The position numbers and the translations under genes were made by a program. The notes under the pieces were generated by a model, which was not told the origin of the DNA, made no database searches, and was given only the letters and a program-made list of their open reading frames with translations. A stretch of DNA of 64,000 nucleotides from Gemmataceae bacterium (lineage in GTDB: Bacteria > Planctomycetota > Planctomycetia > Gemmatales > Gemmataceae), in contig JAHBXO010000013.1 in assembly GCA_019636445.1 (NCBI GenBank), positions 1-64,000 on the forward strand. Direction: 5' to 3'. Positions 7,644 through 16,300 of this stretch are shown piece by piece. The stretch's first letter is position 1. Each line of letters starts with the position of its first letter.

Positions 7644-8945
7644 GTGCCGACCCTGATCCGACCCAAAGCCAAGCCGAAGGACAAGCCGGCCCGGACGGCC
7701 AACTTCTGGGCCATCCGCTACCGCTGCCCGCACCGTAATCGGTCCTGGGTGATCTCGACCTTCTGCGGCCAGCGGAGCAACGCTGAACGCCGGTTGCGCG
7801 AGTTCACCGACCTCTTGGAGCGGGGCGAGGTCGGCCTGGACAACCCGTTCAAGCAGCAACGGGAGAATCACCGGCAACAGTGCCAGCGGCTCGACATAAG
7901 CGAGTGTCTACAGGCGTTCGAGGCAGACTTGCGGGCGGGGCGAATTCGTAAACGCGGGAAACGGGCACCGGTGAGCGGCGATCACGCAGGCACGACCATG
8001 GCCCGGCTGCGTGTGGTGCTGGACGGTTGCAGTATCCCGACGGTCCAGGGGTTGACCGCGGAGCGGGTGAACGCCTTCCTGGACGAGAGCGTTCGAGACG
8101 GCAGCATCCGCACGGCCCAAACGCGGAAGCACTACGAACGGGCGGTGAAAGCTTTTTCAAGGTGGTGCCACACGACCAACCGCCTGCCGTCGGACCCACT
8201 GGACCGGCTGCAAGTCACTTACGTGGACCCGGACGCGGATGTCGTCCACAACCGCGGCGAGTTCTCCCTGGAACAAGTGACCGCCCTCATGCAAGCCGCT
8301 GTGCAGTGGCCGACGCTGTGCGGGCTGACCGGGCCACAGCGGGCACTCTTGTACGCCTTCTGTAGTTGCACCGGGTTCCGGTCGCGGGAGGCAGCAGCGG
8401 TGAAGAAACGCCACTTCACACCCGACTTCGCGTTCGTCGCCCTGTCCGGCGAGTTCACTAAGAACCGCAAGAAGGCCAACCAGCCGATTCCGCCGGGACT
8501 ACGGGAGGCACTCGCCGCTTTCGCGGCCGACCTGCCGGACGACGCCTTCCTGTGGCCGGGCGGATGGGAGGAGAAGGACGGCAAGTGGGTGCCGGCCGGC
8601 TGGATCAAGTCGCGGAGTGCCGCCGATTTCCTCCGGGTGGACGCCAGGAAGTCGGGCATCGTGATCGGCCGCGAGGGGAAAGCCGCGAACGGGGGTCGCG
8701 TACTCGACTTCCACAGCCTACGCCACACGTTCATCTCAAACTTGGAACGGGTGGGAGTAGGCGACGGGATGCGGCAGCAGTTGTCGCGGGCGACGGGCGG
8801 CATCGTCCAGCGGTACACACACCGCGAACTGGACCAACTGGCCGCCGAGAGCCAGCGGCTGCGCACGCCCGACCTGTCGGTGTTGAGCGGGATGGAAGTG
8901 CCGACTCCATGCACCCCAAACCCTGCACTTGCGGGGCAAGAATGA
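7644..8945 (+). CDS. Tyrosine recombinase (phage-type integrase)
   Basis: 433 residues from a GTG at 7644 preceded by a strong GAGGAG. An N-terminal SAM-like core-binding domain occupies about 90-190 (ECLQAFEADLRAGR to KAFSRWCHTTNRLP). The catalytic domain at about 210-410 shows the tyrosine-recombinase residues: Arg in CTGFRSREAA, Lys in the TKNRKK region, HSLRHTF (H-x-x-R-H), and the nucleophile Tyr in VQRYTHRELD. It lacks the usual LGH before the Tyr and reads QQLSRATGG there. It forms an operon with the AlpA-like gene. Together with the tRNA-Sec gene 700 bases downstream this marks an integrated element. Confidence 0.9.
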   Translation: MPTLIRPKAKPKDKPARTANFWAIRYRCPHRNRSWVISTFCGQRSNAERRLREFTDLLERGEVGLDNPFKQQRENHRQQCQRLDISECLQAFEADLRAGRIRKRGKRAPVSGDHAGTTMARLRVVLDGCSIPTVQGLTAERVNAFLDESVRDGSIRTAQTRKHYERAVKAFSRWCHTTNRLPSDPLDRLQVTYVDPDADVVHNRGEFSLEQVTALMQAAVQWPTLCGLTGPQRALLYAFCSCTGFRSREAAAVKKRHFTPDFAFVALSGEFTKNRKKANQPIPPGLREALAAFAADLPDDAFLWPGGWEEKDGKWVPAGWIKSRSAADFLRVDARKSGIVIGREGKAANGGRVLDFHSLRHTFISNLERVGVGDGMRQQLSRATGGIVQRYTHRELDQLAAESQRLRTPDLSVLSGMEVPTPCTPNPALAGQE

Positions 8946-8979
8946 AGGAATACGCTGACCGTGCGTGTTGACTGTGGCA

Positions 8980-9573
8980 ATGCACGAGCGGAACTCTGCC
9001 ATGAGAGAGAAACGGGCGGCTGCCGACCACGAGAGTGGGCACTGCTACTTCGCAAACGAGTTCCAGTTCGCCTCTCCCGTAACGGCCAGGGTTTACGAGG
9101 AGGACGGGAAGTGGGAGGGGCTTTCTGAACTTCCTGGTCCGCAAGCACTGCTCGGTTACTTGCCCGTACCGCTTGGGGGCGTGGTGGCGGAAGCGAAGGG
9201 GCTGGCCGAGCGACGGTACGGTGCGAAGGCGACGGTGGCCATCGACGCCAAGTTGCTCGCAGCACTGATGGCGTACATCCCCAAAGCAGAGGAGCTTTTC
9301 AAAAAGGGGGTCAAAGGCCAACCGCTCTACTTCTACGTACCGGAAGAAGGGCAGCCTGTCGAAGCGGCCATCAGCTACGACGACATCACGCGGTTGCCCA
9401 ACCAGTACAAGAACGACTCGGAAGCGATCAGGATTGGCCTACAGCAAGCCTGTACGGCCTGTAACGACCAGGCCAAATGGGAACGCATCAAAAGCCTGTC
9501 CGACGAACTCTACGTGAGGTCGCCGAAAGCCTTGACGTGGGACGACATTCGCCCGCTTCTCGTTCCGGACTGA
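8980..9573 (+). CDS. Small protein with an HEXXH motif (M41-like), function unknown
   Basis: 197 residues from the ATG at 8980; a GTG at 8965 and an ATG at 9001 are alternatives, and none has a strong Shine-Dalgarno. Near the N-terminus is DHESGHCYFANEF, which matches the HEXXH zinc-binding pattern in the HEAGH style of M41 peptidases. The remainder is mixed helix/strand with no further motif recognised and no TM or signal peptide. It is the only gene between the integrase and tRNA-Sec, so it may be element cargo. The peptidase assignment rests on one short motif and may be coincidental. Confidence 0.6.
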   Translation: MHERNSAMREKRAAADHESGHCYFANEFQFASPVTARVYEEDGKWEGLSELPGPQALLGYLPVPLGGVVAEAKGLAERRYGAKATVAIDAKLLAALMAYIPKAEELFKKGVKGQPLYFYVPEEGQPVEAAISYDDITRLPNQYKNDSEAIRIGLQQACTACNDQAKWERIKSLSDELYVRSPKALTWDDIRPLLVPD

Positions 9574-9663
9574 AGACGCCAGGGGGTGCGTTGCCCGACC
9601 CAGGCATATCCGGCGGCATATCCACCCTTGCCGAACGGCCGCCGAACCCCACAAAACCCTTTC

Positions 9664-9758
9664 GGGGGTGTTTGCACGGCTGGTGCCGGCCCTGGTCTTC
9701 AAAACCGGCGGGGGGTGTGAACAACGCTCCCAGTGGGTTCGATTCCCATACGCTCCCG
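9664..9758 (+). tRNA. selC: tRNA-Sec, anticodon TCA (selenocysteine)
   Basis: Folded by hand. The acceptor GGGGGTGT (9664-9671) pairs with ACGCTCCC (9750-9757) over 8 bp, with discriminator G at 9758. The D arm has loop TGGT and a six-pair stem with one bulged A. The anticodon stem CTGGT/ACCGG holds loop CTTCAAA (9697-9703), giving anticodon TCA. A long variable arm GGGGGTGT/ACGCTCCC (9711-9731) has loop GAACA, and the T stem GTGGG/CCCAT has loop TTCGATT. Eight-pair acceptor, long D stem, 95-base length and TCA anticodon are diagnostic of bacterial tRNA-Sec, which is charged with Ser, converted by SelA and delivered to UGA codons by SelB. CCA is not encoded. Neither selA, selB nor an evident selenoprotein lies in this window. 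Confidence 0.9.
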
Positions 9759-9862
9759 TCTCGCAAGCCACATTTTGAATCGGCGCGGCGCCGCCGAACG
9801 GTTACAATTCGATTCCATCGACCGCCACCGAGCGATTCTCCCTGGTCCCGAGAGCTGCCGCG

Positions 9863-12800
9863 ATGAGCGACGACCTCACGCAAGCCCCCACGCCATCGCC
9901 GTCGGACGAGCCGGCGACCAAGCCGAGCGCCCCCGCCGACACCGGCTACGAGATCGGCGTTGAGATCGCGCGCGGGGGCATGGGAACCATTCACCGCGGC
10001 CACGACCGCGCCCTCGATCGCGAAGTCGCCATCAAAATCCTGCAAGACCGCTACCCGATCGGCAGCTCAACGGCACGGCGGTTCGTCGACGAAGCCCGCA
10101 TCACCGGGCAACTCCAGCACCCCGGCATCCCGCCCATCCACCACGTCGGCACGCTGCCAGACGGCCGGCCGTTCCTCGCCATGAAACTCGTGAAGGGCCG
10201 CACGCTCGAGGAGATTCTGAAGGAGCGGGACGGCACGAACAAGCTGGGGGTGTTCGAGGCGGTCTGCCAGGCGGTCGGCTACGCGCACGCCCACAAGGTC
10301 ATCCACCGCGACCTGAAGCCGGCGAACGTGATGGTTGGGAACTTCAGCGAAGTGCAGGTGATGGACTGGGGTCTGGCGAAGGTGCTGGACCGGCCGGAAG
10401 CGCGGATGATCGCCGAGGACCCGAACGCGACGACGGCGCTGGGTACGGCGATCCGCCGCTCGGCCGATTCCACCGACGACGTGACGCAGGACGGCGACGT
10501 GCTGGGCACGCCGGCGTACATGCCGCCGGAGCAGGCGATCGGCGCGATCGACGACGTGGATGCGCAGTCGGACGTGTTCGGCCTCGGAGCGATCCTGTGC
10601 GCGATCCTGACGGGACAGCCACCGTTCGTCGGCGGGGACGCGAAGAGCACGCGGCAGATGGCGGCGAAGGGGAAACTGGACGACGCGTTCGCGCGGCTGG
10701 ACGCTTGTGGGGCCGATCCGGAGTGGATCGCTTTGGCGAAGCGGTGCCTGAGTTCGGAGAAGGCGGATCGGCCGGCGGACGCGAACGTGGTGGCGGCGGA
10801 GGCGGCACGGCTGCGCGCCGATGCCGAGGAGCGCGCGAAGCGCGCCGAGCTGGAACGCGAGCGGGCGCGGGTGAAGGCGGAGGAGTTGCGGAAGCGCCGG
10901 CGCGTGCAGGCGGCGCTGGCGGGCGCGGTGGCGCTTTTGCTCTTCGCGGGTGGGGCGTTCGCGTGGTGGCTGGATCACCAGGCGGAGCAGCGCAAAGCCG
11001 AGGCGCTGCGAAGGGAACTGGAGGACCAGCAACGGAAGTCGGCAAATGCCGCCGCCGTCGCCGCCCTGTTGGAGCGGGGTGAAGGAGCGCTGCGCCGGGA
11101 CGACATGGAAACGGCGGCGCTGGCGATCGATCAGGCGAAACGGCTGATGGCCGAAGGCGGCGCGGACGAACACGAGCGGCGTCTCGGCCGCCTCGGCGCC
11201 GACGTGATGTTCCTGCGCGACCTGATCGCCATCGATGAATACCGCTGGACGCCCGATCGGGACACCGGCTTCATGCCCGCGAAAGAGCTTGTCATCGAGC
11301 GCTTTGTCGTGGCACTTTCCAAATTGGGATTGTTGCCGATGCCGGATCGGGGCGAGGCCATCGCGGCCCGGCTCGCCGACTCGCCCCTGCGCGATCGGGT
11401 CGTCGACATCTACGAACGGATGCTCTGGGTGTATCGCGAGGCCGATGTTGCCACGGTGCTCGCGAAAGTGGACCCGGACCCTTACCGCGATCGTTTTCGC
11501 GCCGCGATCGTCGCGAACGATTCCAAGACGATCGCCGCGATGATCGAACGGCCGGAGTTCCTCGAACAGCCGGCCGGGTTCGTCGGCATCGCCGCGTGGG
11601 CCAGCCCGGTCCCCGAAACGATCCGTCGGGACATCGTCAATCGGGTCGTCCTGCGCTGGCCGAACAATCCCGGCGTGCTGGTGAACGCTGGCTACCTGTT
11701 CCCGACCAATCGCCGAACGGGGTCAGATGAACGCCTGCGCTGGTTTCAGGCCGCGCTCGCGGCCCATCCGAACAACATCTATCCGCTCAACGGGATCGGC
11801 CTCGCGCTGCACCACCGCGGCGACTACGACGACGCCATCCTCTACTTCCGCGAGGCGATTCGCCAGGCTCCGAAAAACACGATCTCGTGGAACAACCTTG
11901 GCATCTCGCAACGCGACTCGGGCCGGCACGACGATGCCCGCAAGAGCTTCGAGGAATCGATCCGTCTGGATCCCACATACGTGAATCCACGACGCAACCT
12001 CGGCACGCTCGCCCATAAGACCGGCGACCTTGTGAAGGCCCGGGTACATTTCGAAGATTCGCTCCGGATCAATCCGAAATATGCGATCGCGCATGTCGAT
12101 CTGGCCCTGCTTGACCGTGCCGAGGGCCATATCGATCGCGCCCGCGAACATATAGTGAAAGCCTTGGAAATCGAGCCCGAACTCGCTCTCGCCCACATGA
12201 ACCTCGGCCACATTTGCGTCGATGAGCGCGATTACGATGGCGCGCTCGCCGCGTTCCGCAAGGCCGCCGATCTCGACCCGGCAAGCTATTCGTACATCGC
12301 ATTCCGGGGATACGTTCTCCTCAGGCGTGACGGACCCGCGGCCGCGATCGACAGCTACCGGGAAGCGGTGCGCATCGGACCGAACAACGAGCAGAACTGG
12401 ATCGCACTGGCGAATGCTCAACGCGACGCCGGCCGACTACCCGACGCCATCGCCACCTACCGCGAGGCGACCGAACGCTATCCGGACAACATCCACTTTC
12501 ACAACAACCTCGGTGCGATGCTTCGCGACGCCGGGCAACTCGACGAGGCGCTGCGCTGCTTTGAGCGAGCCCATCAAATCCATCCGCGCGCGGCCATCCC
12601 GATCCGGAACATTGGCACGATCTACCTCCGGCGGAACGAACGGGACCAGGCGATCGCGAAGTTCCGCGAAGCCCTTGCCGTCGAACCCGGCTACACCCAG
12701 GCACAATTGGATCTCGCCTATCAGCTTCGCCTGCAAGGAAAGCTCGACGAAGCGACGGTCGTGACCGAGACGGCAATACAGTTCGACCCGCGCAACGTCA

Positions 12801-13339
12801 CTGCGTGGCTCGATCTGGGCTTCTGTTGGAAGCACCGGCAAGACCCCGATCGCGCGATCGCATGCTTCCACGAAGCCGCGCGGCTGAATCCGCGTTACGC
12901 GCCGCCGTGGTACAACCTCGGTGACCTGCGCCAGTCGCAAGGCGACCTGTTTGGCGCGATGCGTTGCTTCGAGCAGGCGATCGAACGCGATGCCCGCCAC
13001 GCCGCCGCGCTCAATAGCCTCGCGTGGATCCTCGCGGCGGGGCCGGTGGAATTCCGCGACGCGAAACGGGCGATCGAGCTGTCGACGCGCGCCTGCGAGG
13101 CGTCGCGCTGGAACGACCCGAACTTCATCGACACGCTCGCGGTCGCGCACGCCGCGGCCGGGGATTTTGCAAAGGCGATCGAATTGCAGAATCGGGCGTT
13201 GAACTTCCCGAACATCGAGATGCGCGGCGGCCCGCAGATGCGGAAGCAGCGCGAGTTGTTCCAGCAAGGCCAGCCGTACACGGAACCCGGCCTGGCTCAG
13301 CGAACGCCGGAACTCGCGCCGCCACCGCGATCACGGTGA
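9863..13339 (+). CDS. Ser/Thr protein kinase with TPR sensor/adaptor domain
   Basis: 1158 residues. The kinase domain (about 28-285) has glycine loop ARGGMGTIHRG (36-46), K58 in VAIKIL, HRDLKPAN from 148, DWG instead of DFG (168-170) and MPPEQA, so it is probably active. A helical charged region leads to one TM helix at about 345-367. After a linker come twelve consecutive 34-residue TPR units (about 634-1045; for example WNNLGISQRDSGRHDDARKS), ending with the SLAWILA block typical of these proteins. TPRs mediate protein contacts, so this kinase may assemble complexes across the membrane. It starts 104 bases after tRNA-Sec and overlaps the convergent DUF4340 gene by 9 bases. Confidence 0.92.
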   Translation: MSDDLTQAPTPSPSDEPATKPSAPADTGYEIGVEIARGGMGTIHRGHDRALDREVAIKILQDRYPIGSSTARRFVDEARITGQLQHPGIPPIHHVGTLPDGRPFLAMKLVKGRTLEEILKERDGTNKLGVFEAVCQAVGYAHAHKVIHRDLKPANVMVGNFSEVQVMDWGLAKVLDRPEARMIAEDPNATTALGTAIRRSADSTDDVTQDGDVLGTPAYMPPEQAIGAIDDVDAQSDVFGLGAILCAILTGQPPFVGGDAKSTRQMAAKGKLDDAFARLDACGADPEWIALAKRCLSSEKADRPADANVVAAEAARLRADAEERAKRAELERERARVKAEELRKRRRVQAALAGAVALLLFAGGAFAWWLDHQAEQRKAEALRRELEDQQRKSANAAAVAALLERGEGALRRDDMETAALAIDQAKRLMAEGGADEHERRLGRLGADVMFLRDLIAIDEYRWTPDRDTGFMPAKELVIERFVVALSKLGLLPMPDRGEAIAARLADSPLRDRVVDIYERMLWVYREADVATVLAKVDPDPYRDRFRAAIVANDSKTIAAMIERPEFLEQPAGFVGIAAWASPVPETIRRDIVNRVVLRWPNNPGVLVNAGYLFPTNRRTGSDERLRWFQAALAAHPNNIYPLNGIGLALHHRGDYDDAILYFREAIRQAPKNTISWNNLGISQRDSGRHDDARKSFEESIRLDPTYVNPRRNLGTLAHKTGDLVKARVHFEDSLRINPKYAIAHVDLALLDRAEGHIDRAREHIVKALEIEPELALAHMNLGHICVDERDYDGALAAFRKAADLDPASYSYIAFRGYVLLRRDGPAAAIDSYREAVRIGPNNEQNWIALANAQRDAGRLPDAIATYREATERYPDNIHFHNNLGAMLRDAGQLDEALRCFERAHQIHPRAAIPIRNIGTIYLRRNERDQAIAKFREALAVEPGYTQAQLDLAYQLRLQGKLDEATVVTETAIQFDPRNVTAWLDLGFCWKHRQDPDRAIACFHEAARLNPRYAPPWYNLGDLRQSQGDLFGAMRCFEQAIERDARHAAALNSLAWILAAGPVEFRDAKRAIELSTRACEASRWNDPNFIDTLAVAHAAAGDFAKAIELQNRALNFPNIEMRGGPQMRKQRELFQQGQPYTEPGLAQRTPELAPPPRSR

Positions 13340-16300
13340 TTTCTTCAGGAACCCCGCGCGATCCTTGGCGATCTTCCGGACGTCGGCTTCGCCGAGGATG
13401 AAGACATCGGTACGGTCCTTGTCGTCCACGCGGGCATAGAGACGCGTACCATTGCTCCCGCCCTCCTCGCGGCCGATCTGGAGCGTCTTCGTCACGCCGC
13501 CACGCTGGGAGAGCGTGATCGTCCGCTGCGGCGGGAGAAGGCCGTAGAGCTTCAGGTCCGCCCCCTTGTCCGCGGCATAGCGTTGCGCCTTCAGACCGGC
13601 GAGGGCGTCCAGCAGTTCCGTGATCGCGGCCGGATCGACGAGGTCGGTCGGCTTGGCGGCGTCGACCCAGTTCGCGCCGACCTTCGTGTACTTCCATTTC
13701 TGCTCGCCGGCCTGGAAGTCGATCGCTTCGACCTGCGACGCGTCCACGCCGGTCCAGGCTGTGCGCTTGCGATACTCGCCCGTGACCTTCGCAGTCAGGG
13801 CGCGGTCAAGGACGGCCACGAGGTCGCCCTTCTCCAATTTCGCATAGGCCTTGCCGCCCTTCTCGTTGCCGACGAGCAGACTCAGCACTTCGGTGGCACC
13901 GTTCTTGAGCGTCCACTTCACCACCGGCTTGTCGAGGCCATAGGGTTTCAGGTCCTTCGGCTTCTCGGCTTCCAATTCCTCCGCCTGGAGTTTGGCGAGG
14001 GCATTGATGAACTCGTCGATGTCGGCCTGCTCGGCCTCGGCCTCGACGGGAAGCACCATCTTCCAGGTGCCGTTGATCTCGGCGAACGTGACGGTGCGCT
14101 CGCCGCGGGTCATCTCGATGCGGTCGGCTTTCGGGAAGCGGGCCAGCGACCGGTCGCGGAATTTCAGCGGATCCGCCAGCAGGCGTTTCGCGAGCGCGCC
14201 GGGTAGAACGCCGACGGAAACGTCTTTTGCACCGTCGACGAGAACGAACCGATCGCCCTCGGGCTGCTTGTCGTCGACCGGCTTGCCGATCTTGAGGACC
14301 TTGTCCACCGGCTTGTCGAGGCCGACCTTGAGCGTGAAGGTCGCGGCCGGGGCGTCGAGGCCGAACGGCTTCAAATCCTTCGGCGCGAACGCCGCAACCT
14401 TCGAGGCCCGCAGCTTCGAGAGCTGATCGGAAAGGTCGTCGAGGATCGTCTGGTCGGCCTTGAACTTCGCCGGCTTCACCATGTCCCAGCCGACGGTGGC
14501 CCCCTGCGTGATCTCCAGTTCATCGGCGCCCATCTTGCGGACGAGTGTCGTCAGTGCCGGGGCGTCGAAGGAAAGCAGGGCGCGGTCGGCGAAGTCGAGT
14601 TTGCCGCGGGCGAGCGCCTGAGCGGCCGGTTCGGCGAGCAGCACGGCCGCGGGGCCATCGTCGACTCGGGCGTAGCGGGCGGCGCCGTTGAGCTTGCCGA
14701 GCTTCACCGCGTGCGTCTCGGTCTTGCCGTCGGCGGTGAAGGTGCCGGTGATCGTGTATTCGGGTTTGTCGAGGCCGAACTCGGCCCACTTCACGGTCGG
14801 GCCGTAGGCGACGATCTCGCGGACCGCCGGCCGGGCGAGGAAACTCAGCATTTGATCGACGGTCGGCTTGTCCGGCGCAAAGGCCGCGCCTTCGGCCTTC
14901 CACACGCCCATCGCGTCCTTCGTCAGCGTCACGTTCTCGTCCGCCTTCGGGCCGACGATCTGGACCTTCGTCAACGCATCGGGTTTCTGGTTCAGCACCG
15001 TCTTGTCGAGCAGTTCGAGCGCGGGCTTATCGACGTCCTTCAGGATCGTGTCATTTACCGTGAATACGGCCGTGTTCGGTCCATCGGCGAGCTTGGCGTA
15101 GCGCGTGTTCGGCGCGTCGGCCGGCTTGCCGATCAGAAGCGTCCGCGTGACGGGCGTCTCGACCTTCGGATCGTCGGCCTTCGATTCCTTGTAGGAGACG
15201 ACGAGTTTGATCGCGGGCTTGTCGAGGCCGTGCTTCGCCGGGTCGATGGTCGCGGCATCGTACTTCTCGGCCCGCAGGCTCGCGACGGCGGAGGCCGTGG
15301 CGGTCGCCGCGAGGAACGGCGCGGGGGCGTCGAACGGACCGGAAATCTTCCAGTTCGCCCCCTCGCCGGCGAGCTTGTATGTTTCCTTCCCCTCGTTCCG
15401 CTGGATTTCGATGGCGGTCACCTTGTCGGCCGGCACGCTCCAGAGTTGGAGCGGCAGGAACGCGAGAGCGCCGTCCTTGAGCGAATCGATGGTCGCCTTC
15501 GGCACGGTGAAAATGGAGCCGGCACCGTTTCGACGGGCGTAGTATTCGGGCTTGAATTCGGGGGAAATCCCGATGTCGATCTTTTCGGTCTTCGCTCCGA
15601 AGGCGAGTTCGAGCGTCATCGCCGGTTTCGCGAGGCCGTACTTCTTGTCGAGGTCCTCGGGCTTCGGCGCGTCGTCGACGTACTCGGTGGCTTCGAGGCG
15701 CGTGAGGTCGCCGGTGAGTTGGTTCGCCTTCGCGTCGTCGGCGTCGATGGTCAGCGGCTTCGTCAGCTTCCACTTGTCGGCGGTCTTCGCCAGGGCGAAG
15801 GTGTCGGTCCCCTTCGTCACGGTCAGCCCGGCGAGCTTGAGTTCGGCCATGTCGAAGAGCCGGCGACCGCGATAGGCGAGGGCCGGGCGATCGATCAGCT
15901 TCTTCGCGTCGTCGGCGACGACGTTGGCGCGCGGCCAGCCGGCCACCTGCACGTTGAGCTTCTTCTTGTCGGCGTCGTGCTTGCCTATCAGGTATTTCAC
16001 CGTCTGCGGCGCCGGCGGGGTCTGGCCTTCCGGGGCCTTTTCCTGAATGGTCAGAGTGATCGCGCTCATGCCGTCGATCCCCATCGAGGCGAGCGCCATC
16101 GGCGAGGGGTTGTCCACCACGTTCTTCTCGCCCATCGGCTGCGCGACGATCAGCGGGTCGGCCATGCCAGCCGGGTTCTTCGCCTCCAATTTCGCCAGCG
16201 CGTCGATCAGTTCCGTCGCCTTGGTCGACTCGGCCAGGATGTCGCCGACGTACCAGCGGTCCTGCTTGTCGTCCTCCTTTTCGGCGTTCTTGTTGCCTTT

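Noticed and set aside
9580..9600. GGGGGTGCG sequence as a partial copy of the tRNA-Sec 5' end (possible attachment site)
   Set aside because: Only about eight bases match; not enough above chance in GC-rich DNA.
9775..9808. TTGAAT and TACAAT as a promoter for the TPR kinase gene
   Set aside because: The spacing is 22 bases, outside the working range.
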